From: an uncultured Acetobacteroides sp.
GTDB lineage: Bacteria > Bacteroidota > Bacteroidia > Bacteroidales > ZOR0009
Reading direction: 5' to 3'
DNA: 64,000 bases
NCBI RefSeq assembly: GCF_963678165.1
Contig: NZ_OY782755.1
Span: 992,001 to 1,056,000, forward strand
Within the stretch, counting starts at the first letter, position 1; each line of letters begins with the position of its first letter. Positions 1 through 8,648 of this stretch are shown here, in pieces. The notes below the pieces were generated by a model that did no database searches, had not been told where the DNA came from, and worked only from the letters and a program-made list of their open reading frames with translations. The position numbers were made by a program, and so were the translations under genes.

Positions 1-730
1 ATCCGATATTAAGCATGCCGTTGAGAACTAGCCCGTCAATTAAAACTTTAACGGCATAAACACCATCGGCTGGAATTATCTTGTGCTTTTCGAGAACCCT
101 AATATTTGCTGTTGGAAAGCCTATCTTGCGGCCTACTTGAAAGCCTTTTTCAACTATTCCAGTTAAAAAATAGTTGTATCCAAGGTATTTCGATGCTTTG
201 CTGACGTCGCCAAGTAAAATAAGGTTTCTAATTTTTGTTGAACTAATGCTTATGCTTTCATGCGTTTGGGCTTCAACTTTCTCGACTTCAACTTCGAACT
301 TGAGTCCCAATCTTTGCATGGTAGTAAAATCGCCTGTGCCATTTTTTCCAATATGGTGGTCGTAGCCAACAATTAGCTTCCTGATCTTTAACCAATCGAC
401 AAAGAACGTTTTAAAAAAATCCTCAGCAGATAAGTTGGAGAGTTCGGTGGTGAATGGTATTACCACGAAGTGCTCAAGTCCATTACGGGCTATAAGGCTG
501 GTCTTTTCATCGAGTGTGTTGATTAGCAGGAGTTCATCATCATTCTTGCCAAGCACTATTCTTGGGTGTGGCCAAAGAGTCAGGACTAGTGGATTTGCAT
601 CTAGTTCTTTTGCATCTGCTTTAACCTTTCGTAGAATAGCTTGATGTCCAATATGTACACCATCGAAAAAGCCTAGAGTAATTACGCCTCGCGTAGGAAC
701 TTCTTTCTCAAATGGTCTATATATCTTCAT
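1..730 (-). CDS. ribF: Bifunctional riboflavin kinase / FAD synthetase (partial, C-terminus outside window)
   Basis: Converts riboflavin to FMN and then to FAD in the cytoplasm. The frame is open from an ATG at 730 to the window edge, giving about 243 of the roughly 310 residues usual for the family. The N-terminal nucleotidyltransferase domain shows GFFDGVHIGHQ at residues 20-30, the FAD-synthetase phosphate-binding motif, and an ISSTKIR motif further on. The riboflavin kinase domain begins near residue 185 with VGRKIGFPTANI, the conserved GxPTAN signature. The last third of the kinase domain is cut off. It is transcribed divergently from the lipoprotein pair to its right, and a TATATTTG -7 box lies 16 bases upstream of the ATG. 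Identification is secure. Confidence 0.93.
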   Translation of the reverse strand, partial: MKIYRPFEKEVPTRGVITLGFFDGVHIGHQAILRKVKADAKELDANPLVLTLWPHPRIVLGKNDDELLLINTLDEKTSLIARNGLEHFVVIPFTTELSNLSAEDFFKTFFVDWLKIRKLIVGYDHHIGKNGTGDFTTMQRLGLKFEVEVEKVEAQTHESISISSTKIRNLILLGDVSKASKYLGYNYFLTGIVEKGFQVGRKIGFPTANIRVLEKHKIIPADGVYAVKVLIDGLVLNGMLNIG

Positions 731-745
731 CCCCAATTTTTTTTG

Positions 746-753
746 CAAATATA
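746..753 (-). promoter_or_regulatory. Bacteroidota-type -7 box for ribF
   Basis: Reads TATATTTG on the minus strand and matches the TAnnTTTG consensus. It lies 16 bases upstream of the ribF ATG, so the leader would be only about 10 bases. No clear TTTG -33 element is visible, so the call rests on the -7 match and its position. Confidence 0.5.
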
Positions 754-845
754 ACTACCTTTTTAATGATTTGTTTGAGCTGTGCAAAACGAGCTCTGGT
801 GCATATTTGTTTTAATTGTTTTTTTTTCGACTTTTATCCTGTTAT

Positions 846-2096
846 ATGAGAAAAGAAATGTACAAGCACATTATATATGTATTTGCAGCTTTGTTGCTAT
901 TCGCTTCATGCAGTAGTAGGAATAAAGCAAATACCATAGTTAGCGGATTAGCAACAGATTACTCTGGCAGAACGATATATATATCGAAAGTTCTGCCTTC
1001 AAAGAGAGTGCTTGTTGACTCTGCGTTGGTTGATACTCTCGGAAACTTTGCGTTTAGGCTCACGCTTGTTAATCCCGATTTCTTTGAGATTTCCGATAAA
1101 CCTAATAAAAGTGGAATTGTTATTATAGCTTCGCCTAGTGAGCGGATTGAGGTAAATTTACCCCGTGGCGCGAGCTGGAATGTTGCCGATGTAAAGGGGG
1201 CAAGTGGATTTAATCAGTTAAAAATCCTTAGCGATTCGCTCTGCAATCTTCGAGGACGTTTGCATTCAATTCAAAAACAGTTTGACACTTTAAAGTATAG
1301 CTATAGATATGATAGTTTGCGTCGAGTGTTAAAGCAATCTTTTAATGGGCATATAGCCAACTATCGTGGCTTTTTGCGAAACTTTGTAGTTCAGAACAAG
1401 GGATCTTTAGTCTCGATTCCTGCACTATACCAGCGTATTGATTCTGCTTCGTACATGCTTAACGAAAAGGCTGATTTGCGCTTCTTCTTATTGACTGATT
1501 CTATTCTTTACCGAAAGTATCCCGAAAGTGCCATGGTAAAGGCATTTCATACTAGGATGCAGTCAGTTCGATACCAATTGAATAATCAGAAACTGAATAA
1601 AGAGTCAATCGCAGAAGGTGCTTTGGCTCACGAGTTTAATCTTAAGTCGCTTAATGGTGATACTGTGTCGCTGACTAAGCTAAAAGGTCGGTATGTTCTT
1701 CTTAGCTTCTGGGCGTCATGGGCAAAGCCTTCGGTGGCTGAAAATGGTAGGCTGGTAGAGATTTATAAGAAGTATAAACCTTACGGTTTTGAGATAGTTC
1801 AGGTATCTCTTGATAGAAATTTGAATGAGTTAAGCAGGGCTATAACGCCCGATATGCGACAGTGGAAGCAATGCTCAGAATTTAGAATGTGGAATTCTTC
1901 CATTGTAAAAAGCTATCGGGTTGCTTGTATCCCTTCAAACTTTATTATTAATAGACAGGGAATTGTTGTTGCTAAAAATGTTCTGGGGAAAAATCTTTTT
2001 GATACCCTTCGCTGGTATTTGGTTAGACCGTACCTTATGAGACGTGATACAACTAAGACCCATGCCTCAACTTTAGAGAATACTTCAGACCAATAA
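846..2096 (+). CDS. Thioredoxin-fold lipoprotein with degenerate active site (DUF4369 / TlpA-like)
   Basis: A 416-residue predicted lipoprotein. The signal peptide ends in the lipobox LLFASC (Cys22 from this start). A beta-rich N-terminal region (about 28-110) resembles DUF4369, followed by a helical middle and a C-terminal AhpC/TlpA-like thioredoxin domain from about residue 255. Where active members have a WCxxC redox motif, this one reads FWASWAKPS near residue 290, so both catalytic cysteines are gone. A TTG 30 bases upstream is also in frame, but the ATG at 846 gives a proper signal peptide. The next gene is a paralogue 14 bases downstream, which suggests co-transcription. The fold is well supported. 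Function is unknown; with no CXXC, ordinary disulfide reductase activity is unlikely. Confidence 0.8.
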   Translation: MRKEMYKHIIYVFAALLLFASCSSRNKANTIVSGLATDYSGRTIYISKVLPSKRVLVDSALVDTLGNFAFRLTLVNPDFFEISDKPNKSGIVIIASPSERIEVNLPRGASWNVADVKGASGFNQLKILSDSLCNLRGRLHSIQKQFDTLKYSYRYDSLRRVLKQSFNGHIANYRGFLRNFVVQNKGSLVSIPALYQRIDSASYMLNEKADLRFFLLTDSILYRKYPESAMVKAFHTRMQSVRYQLNNQKLNKESIAEGALAHEFNLKSLNGDTVSLTKLKGRYVLLSFWASWAKPSVAENGRLVEIYKKYKPYGFEIVQVSLDRNLNELSRAITPDMRQWKQCSEFRMWNSSIVKSYRVACIPSNFIINRQGIVVAKNVLGKNLFDTLRWYLVRPYLMRRDTTKTHASTLENTSDQ

Positions 2097-2110
2097 ACGA
2101 ATATAACTTT

Positions 2111-3244
2111 ATGAGAAAATTAGTTTTACTAATCGTTGCTGTTATTGCACTAACCTCTTGTTCTCGGAATAGCGCTAAAATTAAAGGAGAGTTTACCAAC
2201 TTTGGAGGTAAAACCGTTTACCTCGAAAAACTGGGGGTTGGTACATCGGAGGTTGTCGATTCTGTGGTGGCATCCAAAGATGGATTGTTTAAGTTTAATA
2301 TTAAGTTTGAAAAGGATCAGGAGCCGACCTTTTATCTTGTAAAAGTAGATGGAAATAATTTTGTTACCCTTTTCGTAGAGCGAGGGGAAACGATAAACCT
2401 TACTGGTGATGCTAAACGACTAGAAGGAACATACGCTGTTAAGGGCTCGAAGGCATCTGAAGATATACGGACGCTATCAAATTTATTGAACACAACAATA
2501 ACATCACTTGATTCGTTGAATCAGCTACATGCTAACCCTTCGGATTCTATAGAGTATAAAATGGGTAAGGTATTTGTAACCTGCAAGCGAGAGTTTATAA
2601 AATACTTGATTACCAATCCTAAGAGCATGGCTAGCATTTATGCTATTTACGCACAACTTCCAGGTAGTACCGGCATTTTTGGGTCTCTCGATGATTTGAA
2701 TTACTTTAAATTGCTGTCTGATTCTCTTTCAACCAGCTACCCTAAGTCTCCTTACGTGATATCGCTTAAGAAACACTATAAGCAGATGGAGAACGAGGCG
2801 CTTATTGGAGATATAATGGCTACGAAGAAGGTGGAAACGGTTGGTATCCCTGAGATATCACTTAGGAACCAGTACGGAAAACTAATGAAGCTCTCGTCGC
2901 TTAAGGGAAAGGTTGTTCTTCTTGACTTTTGGGATCCTGCCAATCAGGAATCGTTGGAAGGTAACTTGGGATTGGTTAAGATCTACGAAAAGTATAAATC
3001 AAAAGGATTTGAGATTTATCAGGTTTCGTTGGCTACAAAGGCTCCTTGGGTTGCCGCTGTTCAGCGTCAGAAACTTCAGTGGATTTGTGTTTCGGACTTT
3101 CTTGGGTCGAACTCGCCTGCTGCAACGGTTTACAATGTAAAAGCTATACCCGCGAACTTCCTTATTAATAGGAATGGCGATTTGGTAGGACGTGACATGT
3201 TTGGCAACGATCTCGAATCGCAAATTATCAAAGCGTTAAAATAG
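2111..3244 (+). CDS. Thioredoxin-fold lipoprotein, paralogue of the preceding gene, no CXXC
   Basis: A 377-residue lipoprotein with lipobox ALTSC (Cys17), a DUF4369-like N-terminal domain (GEFTNFGGKTVYLEK) and a C-terminal TlpA-like domain. The expected WCxxC position reads LDFWDPANQES near residue 270-280, so it also lacks both redox cysteines. The following segment (KIYEKYKSKGFEIYQVSL) closely parallels KKYKPYGFEIVQVSL in the upstream gene, so the two are probably a tandem duplication that then diverged. They are likely anchored in the outer or inner membrane facing the periplasm. lpxH begins 3 bases after its stop, so it probably belongs to the same transcript. Biochemical role unknown. 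Confidence 0.8.
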   Translation: MRKLVLLIVAVIALTSCSRNSAKIKGEFTNFGGKTVYLEKLGVGTSEVVDSVVASKDGLFKFNIKFEKDQEPTFYLVKVDGNNFVTLFVERGETINLTGDAKRLEGTYAVKGSKASEDIRTLSNLLNTTITSLDSLNQLHANPSDSIEYKMGKVFVTCKREFIKYLITNPKSMASIYAIYAQLPGSTGIFGSLDDLNYFKLLSDSLSTSYPKSPYVISLKKHYKQMENEALIGDIMATKKVETVGIPEISLRNQYGKLMKLSSLKGKVVLLDFWDPANQESLEGNLGLVKIYEKYKSKGFEIYQVSLATKAPWVAAVQRQKLQWICVSDFLGSNSPAATVYNVKAIPANFLINRNGDLVGRDMFGNDLESQIIKALK

Positions 3245-3247
3245 CGA

Positions 3248-3997
3248 ATGCAAAAAGGCAAAAAGACATACTTTGCCTCCGATGTTCACTTGGGATTACC
3301 AGGAATAGAGCCTCCTATAGAGCGTGAACGACGCTTTATTCGATGGTTGGATATGGCTAAGCAGGATGCTGAGGAGATTATCCTGCTTGGCGATATCTTC
3401 GATTTTTGGTATGAGTACAAAAAGGTCATACCTCGGGGCTTCTCTCGTTTTTTAGGTAAGCTATCGGAAATTACGGATAGCGGAATCACCGTTCGTTTTT
3501 TTACGGGTAACCACGACATCTGGGCATACGACTACCTGCATACCGAGTGTGGCGTTATCCTTCATTCGGAACCGTTTACTTGCGAGTTTGCTGGGAAGCG
3601 TTTCTTTTTGCATCATGGCGATGGATTGGGAAATATGGACTGGAAGTATAAGCTGATGAAGTGGTTTTTTACATGGAAGGTTTCCCAGTTTCTCTTTTCT
3701 ACGTTTGTTCACCCTAATTTGGCTCTTTGGTTGGCGCACAACTGGTCGTACAAGAGCCGTTATTCGAAGGGGATAGCCGAAGTCTACCGCGGCAGAGATG
3801 AGTACATCTACCGTTTTTCGGTGGAGGAAGCCGCGAGCAATCGCTACGACTATATGGTTTTTGGACATCGGCATACGCCTGTTGAGATAGACCTAAACGA
3901 AAGAACCAAGATGTTTATTCTTGGCGATTGGATCGTCTCTAATGTTTATGGCGTTTTCGACGGGGAGTCTATGAAGCTTACTAAGTTTGAAGGGTAA
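3248..3997 (+). CDS. lpxH: UDP-2,3-diacylglucosamine diphosphatase (LpxH-like)
   Basis: Hydrolyses UDP-2,3-diacylglucosamine to lipid X at the cytoplasmic face of the inner membrane, a step in lipid A synthesis. The 249-residue protein has the full calcineurin-like metallophosphoesterase set: SDVHLG near residue 11, GDIFDFW near 48, GNHD near 86, HHGDG near 119 and GHRHTP near 203. Size and motif spacing fit LpxH. Bacteroidota also carry close relatives annotated only as UDP-2,3-diacylglucosamine diphosphatase family, so the substrate is inferred from homology. Its stop overlaps the next ATG by one base (TAATG), pointing to translational coupling. Confidence 0.85.
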   Translation: MQKGKKTYFASDVHLGLPGIEPPIERERRFIRWLDMAKQDAEEIILLGDIFDFWYEYKKVIPRGFSRFLGKLSEITDSGITVRFFTGNHDIWAYDYLHTECGVILHSEPFTCEFAGKRFFLHHGDGLGNMDWKYKLMKWFFTWKVSQFLFSTFVHPNLALWLAHNWSYKSRYSKGIAEVYRGRDEYIYRFSVEEAASNRYDYMVFGHRHTPVEIDLNERTKMFILGDWIVSNVYGVFDGESMKLTKFEG

Positions 3998-4932
3998 TGG
4001 ATTCGCTTTTAAGCAGAATTGCAGCAATCGTAAAAGGCTGCTTTAGGCCATCGCTAAAGTCGGCGGTATGGATACTTCGGCTGATGATACCCATCTCGCT
4101 GGGAGTTGTACTGTTGCAGTATCTAGGTGTCATTGCGGTGATTTCTCATTATACTGCTCCGCTGTTCGAACTGGTTGGCTTGCCCGGTGAGGCGGCTCTT
4201 GTTTACATTACGGCGGCGCTGGTTAATATCTATTCGGCTATCGCCGTCATATCTACCTTTACCTTCGATGCGCATGCGATTACCATGCTGGCGATATCGA
4301 GCCTAATTGCGCACAACTTGATTGTGGAAACGGCGGTACAGCGTAGGACGGGGTCGTCGGCACTGGCAATGGTGGCTACGAGGTTGGGGCTATCCATCCT
4401 ATCGCTAATCGTAATGAATTTGCTTGTGCCAGCAGCTACCCTATCGGTAGAGGCAAGGGGGGCAATGCCCAATCAGGATTTGGGCGACGTTCTGTACGGC
4501 TGGTTGCAGTCCTCGATCTTTCTATCACTAAAAGTTGTTGTGCTAGTTTTTGTCCTGAACCTGCTCCAGCAGGTGCTAAAGGAGCTGGGGGTGATTGAGG
4601 TGCTATCCAAGCTGCTTCGCCCGCTCTTGGCGTTGTTTGGGCTGCCAAGCCGAACCTCGTTTTTGTGGATTGTTGCCAATACGCTTGGGCTGGCGTACGG
4701 ATCGGCGGTGATGATTTCGGAGGTGGAGGCTGGCAATATCTCCAAGGAGGAGGCCAACCTGTTGAACTACCATGTTGCGGTTTCGCACAGCAACCTCGAA
4801 GACCTGCTGCTCTTTGCGGCCATTGGGGCATCCGTGTTTTGGATGCTCTCGCTGAGGCTGGCATTCGCAGCGCTAGTCGTTTGGATTGTAAGATTCTCAT
4901 TGTATCGTAATCATAAGTTTGTAACAGCATGA
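3997..4932 (+). CDS. Nucleoside recognition (Gate) domain membrane protein
   Basis: A 311-residue polytopic membrane protein with about eight hydrophobic segments and two similar halves, the arrangement of the nucleoside-recognition Gate domain (relatives include spore maturation proteins SpmA/SpmB). Gate-like segments lie near residues 60-90 and again around 230-260, where [12 protein letters not shown] and [13 protein letters not shown] are typical of the family. It overlaps lpxH by one base and thyA by four (ATGA), so it sits in a tightly coupled operon. The transported or sensed compound is not known. The thymidylate-cycle genes directly downstream make a nucleotide-related role plausible, but this is only context. 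Confidence 0.78.
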   Translation: MDSLLSRIAAIVKGCFRPSLKSAVWILRLMIPISLGVVLLQYLGVIAVISHYTAPLFELVGLPGEAALVYITAALVNIYSAIAVISTFTFDAHAITMLAISSLIAHNLIVETAVQRRTGSSALAMVATRLGLSILSLIVMNLLVPAATLSVEARGAMPNQDLGDVLYGWLQSSIFLSLKVVVLVFVLNLLQQVLKELGVIEVLSKLLRPLLALFGLPSRTSFLWIVANTLGLAYGSAVMISEVEAGNISKEEANLLNYHVAVSHSNLEDLLLFAAIGASVFWMLSLRLAFAALVVWIVRFSLYRNHKFVTA

Positions 4933-5723
4933 AGCAATATCACGATTTGCTAAAGACTATACTTGCGGAGGGCGTTAGGAAGGGCGACCGCACGGGCGTT
5001 GGCACGCAGAGCATATTTGGCTACCAAATGCGCTTTAACCTTGCCGATGGATTCCCGCTGCTCACCACCAAGAAGCTGCACCTGCGCTCCATTATTCACG
5101 AGCTGCTTTGGTTTATTAACGGTGATACCAACATAAAGTACCTTAACGATAACAAGGTGTCCATCTGGGACGAGTGGGCCGATGAGAACGGCGACCTTGG
5201 CCCTATCTACGGCTACCAGTGGCGAAATTGGAGGAACCCAGACGGCACAACCACCGATCAGCTGGCGCAGGTGGTGGAATCCATATGTAATAACCCCGAT
5301 TCGCGCAGGCATATTGTTAGCGCCTGGAACGTTTCGGATATCGACAAGATGAAGCTGCCTCCCTGCCACGTGATGTTTCAGTTCTACGTGGCCGATGGGC
5401 GGCTCTCGTGCCAGCTTTACCAGCGCAGCGCCGATGTTTTCCTTGGCGTTCCGTTCAACATTGCATCGTACGCGCTGCTGACGCTGATGATGGCCCAGGT
5501 GACGGGGCTTAAGCCCGGTACGTTTGTCCACACGCTGGGCGATGCGCACATCTACCTTAACCATATGGAGCAGGTGAACCTGCAGCTGAGCCGCACGCCG
5601 CTGCCGCTGCCTACCATGCGCCTAAACCCTAAGGTGGCATCGATCTTCGACTTCAAGTACGAGGATTTTATGCTCGAGGGGTACAGCTCGCATCCATCCA
5701 TCAAAGCCGATATTGCCGTATGA
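4929..5723 (+). CDS. thyA: Thymidylate synthase
   Basis: Methylates dUMP to dTMP with 5,10-methylene-tetrahydrofolate and releases dihydrofolate. Its 264 residues equal the length of the E. coli enzyme. The catalytic cysteine is in [12 protein letters not shown] near residue 146. The dUMP phosphate-binding region [16 protein letters not shown] follows, with [11 protein letters not shown] and NHMEQ further on and the C-terminus IKADIAV intact. The ATG overlaps the preceding stop (ATGA) and its own stop overlaps the folA start, so synthesis is probably coupled to dihydrofolate reductase, which recycles its product. Identification is certain. Confidence 0.98.
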   Translation: MKQYHDLLKTILAEGVRKGDRTGVGTQSIFGYQMRFNLADGFPLLTTKKLHLRSIIHELLWFINGDTNIKYLNDNKVSIWDEWADENGDLGPIYGYQWRNWRNPDGTTTDQLAQVVESICNNPDSRRHIVSAWNVSDIDKMKLPPCHVMFQFYVADGRLSCQLYQRSADVFLGVPFNIASYALLTLMMAQVTGLKPGTFVHTLGDAHIYLNHMEQVNLQLSRTPLPLPTMRLNPKVASIFDFKYEDFMLEGYSSHPSIKADIAV

Positions 5724-6202
5724 TTGCCATTGTGGTAGCGATGGCGAGCAACAGCGCCATCGGTAAGGATAACCAGCTGCTGTGGCATATCACCGAGGAT
5801 ATGAAGTTCTTTAAGGCGCTTACGCAGGGGGGAACCGTTGTCATGGGGCGGAAGACCTACGAGTCGATTGGGCGCCCGCTGCCCAACCGGCGGAATATTG
5901 TTGTCTCGCGGTCGGTAGATCATCTCGACGATAGGGTTGAGCTCTTCCATTCGCTGGAGGAGGCCATTCGGGCGGCCTCGGCGGACGAGCGGGTGTTTAT
6001 TATCGGCGGCGGCGAGATCTACCACCAGTCGCTCGTTTTGGCCGATACGCTCTATATTACCCTTGTAGGACATTCCTACGAGGCGGACACCTTCTTTCCG
6101 GCCATTAGCGAGGCGGACTGGAACGTTGCGGAGCGGGTTGACCACGAGCGTGGCGCCTCCTTCGAGCATCCATTCTCGTTTATCACCTATAAAAGGCGCT
6201 AG
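5720..6202 (+). CDS. folA: Dihydrofolate reductase
   Basis: Reduces the dihydrofolate made by ThyA to tetrahydrofolate with NADPH. The protein has 160 residues, the usual length. N-terminal [20 protein letters not shown] contains the substrate loop, followed by [10 protein letters not shown] with the active-site acidic residue region. [19 protein letters not shown] is the NADPH-binding motif, and [10 protein letters not shown] matches the second dinucleotide-binding segment. The start overlaps the thyA stop by four bases, the classic thyA-folA pairing. No terminator is evident after it; a lipoprotein gene starts 53 bases on. Confidence 0.97.
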   Translation: MIAIVVAMASNSAIGKDNQLLWHITEDMKFFKALTQGGTVVMGRKTYESIGRPLPNRRNIVVSRSVDHLDDRVELFHSLEEAIRAASADERVFIIGGGEIYHQSLVLADTLYITLVGHSYEADTFFPAISEADWNVAERVDHERGASFEHPFSFITYKRR

Positions 6203-6255
6203 CGCACGCTACTTGTGGTATAAAATTTGTTAGTTTTTCGCAAAAAACTGAATAT

Positions 6256-7044
6256 ATGAGAAAACTATTATTTGGAGTTGCAGTGGCTCTTGCAGGGCTT
6301 ACCTCTTGCGACCTAGGAACGACTAAGGTTGATCCTATTCCTGTCGAAATATCGTACTACAGCGAGTATCACTACTGCCAGTATGTGTTTAGTGATGTAG
6401 TTTCGCAGGCGCTTACGCTTGCCAAGCTGGAGCTGGACAATCCTTCGGGAAATGCCGACCCTGATGGGGTGACGATTACCCTGAATGAGGCCCGCACCGA
6501 GCTGACTATTGTGTACAAGGAGTCGATGACCAGCAGGCGCATCGGAAAAATTGTGGTGACCTTTACCGGTACGCCCCTCGCCGAGGGTTCGTCGATGCTG
6601 ATACACCCCGATGGGCTAACCTACTCGGGCGTGAAGGTGATCGGCGATGCTGAGGTTACCATCCTGCCCAAGGGAACCTCAAAGGCAAAGCAGCAGGTGA
6701 TTGTCAGGAACGGTGCTCTTACCGATTCGTACAATGTTTCCGTTGCCTACGCCTGCAACCTTACCCGCGAGCAGAAGGAGGGCGATAGCGATAAGGTAGA
6801 TACCGACGATACGTTTACCTTTACGGGCTCGGCCACCGGAACTCTTGCCAATAAATCTACCTACAACGTAAGCATTATTGATCCACTTGTTATGCCCTAC
6901 GGCTCGTCCTACTTCAAGAGCGGGAAGCTTTCTATGACTCCCCTTACGTATACCGAACCCTTCTACATCACTTTTGGAACAACGGGCTACATCAACCAAA
7001 TACTGTTTGCCTACCAAGGTCTATCTAAGCTGTACACCATCTAG
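6256..7044 (+). CDS. Uncharacterised lipoprotein
   Basis: A 262-residue protein with a lipoprotein signal (lipobox GLTSC, Cys19). The rest is rich in Thr, Ser and beta-branched residues with no membrane segments, and looks like one or two beta-sandwich domains (around 30-140 and 150-255). I recognise no family motif. It follows folA by 53 bases and ends 24 bases before a strong hairpin terminator, so it may be the last gene of the operon or have its own promoter. Surface-exposed or periplasmic location is inferred from the signal only. Confidence 0.7.
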   Translation: MRKLLFGVAVALAGLTSCDLGTTKVDPIPVEISYYSEYHYCQYVFSDVVSQALTLAKLELDNPSGNADPDGVTITLNEARTELTIVYKESMTSRRIGKIVVTFTGTPLAEGSSMLIHPDGLTYSGVKVIGDAEVTILPKGTSKAKQQVIVRNGALTDSYNVSVAYACNLTREQKEGDSDKVDTDDTFTFTGSATGTLANKSTYNVSIIDPLVMPYGSSYFKSGKLSMTPLTYTEPFYITFGTTGYINQILFAYQGLSKLYTI

Positions 7045-7067
7045 AAGCCGTCGCGCTCACACATACG

Positions 7068-7093
7068 AAAGGCAGCCATTGGCTGCCTTTTTG
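7068..7093 (+). terminator. Intrinsic terminator after the folA-lipoprotein group
   Basis: A perfect 10-bp stem AAAGGCAGCC / GGCTGCCTTT with a 3-base loop, followed by a short T run. An almost identical hairpin occurs at 8621. Confidence 0.85.
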
Positions 7094-7199
7094 CATTTGT
7101 TGGGATGAATGGCGGGCTAGGGGGAGTGGAGGATGCCGACGCCATTTCGGAGGCCATGCCTGCCCTCATACTGGTTTTCTGTGGCGATGGCTGGTTTAA

Positions 7200-7580
7200 T
7201 CTGGTGATGCTCTAAGCTGCTACCGCAATCGCAAACCTCGTGCAGGATAGCATGAGGGTGCTCATCACCGTCGGAGCCTTGCCGCAAGTCTGCATGGACC
7301 TGCACTTGGATGCAATTAGGCTCAAGCTATCAGTTTGGAGTGAATTGCAGTCAAAGGAGGCTTTAAGCTGCATTGCATGGACAAACATTTGGCTGCAACA
7401 GCCCTCACGCTGCCAGCTTGGACGCTGTTGCAGCGAAGGAAACTCTTAATCCGAGCTGCATGTAGGAAGAATTAGCTGCAGCAGACATCAAGCTTAGAGC
7501 TTGGCCCGAATTGCAGCGGTTGAAGCCTCCATGCAGGCTGCTTTGAATGGGGCAGCAGGAGTTGGCAGCCTTAGGCAGAT
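7200..7580. repeat. GCTGCA-rich intergenic sequence (weak repeat array)
   Basis: The 730-base gap from 7094 to 7821 holds no convincing gene. Within it the word GCTGCA or its complement recurs many times (for example at 7367, 7392, 7455 and 7475). Spacings include 20-25 bases, but no clean period can be shown by eye. It may be a decayed member of the 21-bp array family seen in the other gaps. ORFs of 62-81 codons here have no family features. Confidence 0.4.
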
Positions 7581-7821
7581 CGTTGGGATGTCGAATTTGC
7601 TAGTCGAGCTGCCCATGCCGATGTACATGCCCCCTCACTCGTCCGAGTCGCTCCTGCTGCGGGGCGGCAAGCCCCCTTCGTCGGCCGTTTTAGCTATGGC
7701 GACTGTGGCTTTAGCCATCTTTTTTATTCAGAAGTCCATGAAGTAGGGGCTTCTCTTACTTAAAAATGGAGAAATAGAGCTAAATTAGCGGTAGTAAAGA
7801 ACCGCTTAACCGAATTCGATC

Positions 7822-8574
7822 ATGACGAAGCTTCGCCTCTCGGGCAACCCCAGCCGTAACTTGGGGAATCTTGACTTCTACCAGTTTGTAACCGATCAGG
7901 CAACCCGCATTCGGGGGCTTGGTGATGCGGTGCTTACCGATGCCGACCTGCGGCAGCTGGTGGTGGTGCTGCTGGCGCTGGCCGCCGACTTCAGCAAGAC
8001 CATCCTACGGGTTCAGAAGAGCCTCAAGACCGAGGAGATCATGCGCAGGAAGCGCGCGCGTGACATCTGCATCGCTGCTCTGAGGAGCGGGGTGCGGAAT
8101 GCCCGCTACGCCATCAATCCGCGCGAGGTCAGTGCCTCCTCCGGGCTCGCCATCCTGCTGGGCACTTACGGCGACATCGCCCATCAGGCCATGGAGAAGG
8201 GGAGCGGTACCATCGACAAGCTGCTCGGCGAGCTCGAAGGGGATACCTATCGGCCCCTGTTCGAAGTGTTGGGGCTCGCAGCCAAGGTGTTTCGTCTCAA
8301 GGACGAGAACGACGCCTTTAAGGCCATCTTCGAGAGCCGCCGCAGCGATGGCCTGGCCAAGGATGGGGTTAGGGCGCTCGACGTACGCCGGCAGTTCAAC
8401 CGCCAGTACCAGCAGCTCTGCGACTACGTGCTCCTACAGGCGAAGATCACGGGCGGGGAACAGTACCTGGAGGCGCTGCAGCTGATTAACGCCATCCGTA
8501 AGGAGTACCTGGAGAAGGTGGCCCGGCACAAGGCGGCCAAGAAGGGTCGCGGTAATCCCGCAGCGGACGAGTAG
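7822..8574 (+). CDS. DUF6261-like protein of unknown function
   Basis: A 250-residue soluble, mostly helical protein rich in Arg, Ala, Leu and Glu, with no signal peptide. The pattern ANDxF-like (ENDAFKAIFESRR near residue 175) followed by helices ending in LINAIRKEYLEKVARHKA fits the Bacteroidota-restricted DUF6261 family, as does the helical layout; this assignment is from memory of the family pattern and is moderate. GC content is clearly higher than in the flanking spacer. It stands alone between the repeat-containing gap and a bidirectional terminator shared with convergent clpX. A second protein of the same kind lies at 41865-42890. Function unknown. Confidence 0.6.
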   Translation: MTKLRLSGNPSRNLGNLDFYQFVTDQATRIRGLGDAVLTDADLRQLVVVLLALAADFSKTILRVQKSLKTEEIMRRKRARDICIAALRSGVRNARYAINPREVSASSGLAILLGTYGDIAHQAMEKGSGTIDKLLGELEGDTYRPLFEVLGLAAKVFRLKDENDAFKAIFESRRSDGLAKDGVRALDVRRQFNRQYQQLCDYVLLQAKITGGEQYLEALQLINAIRKEYLEKVARHKAAKKGRGNPAADE

Positions 8575-8620
8575 TGGGGGAGCCCCCCGATTGGGCTATT
8601 GGCAAACTACATAATGCAGC

Positions 8621-8643
8621 AAAGGCAGCCGTTGGCTGCCTTT
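8621..8643. terminator. Bidirectional terminator between convergent genes
   Basis: Perfect 10-bp stem AAAGGCAGCC / GGCTGCCTTT with a 3-base loop. It serves the DUF6261-like gene on the plus strand and clpX on the minus strand, whose stop is 6 bases away. It nearly duplicates the hairpin at 7068. Confidence 0.8.
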
Positions 8644-8648
8644 GCTCG

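Noticed and set aside
7240-7746. ORFs of 69 and 81 codons in the 7.1-7.8 kb gap
   Set aside because: No ribosome site, no recognisable domain, and composition follows the GCTGCA-rich spacer.
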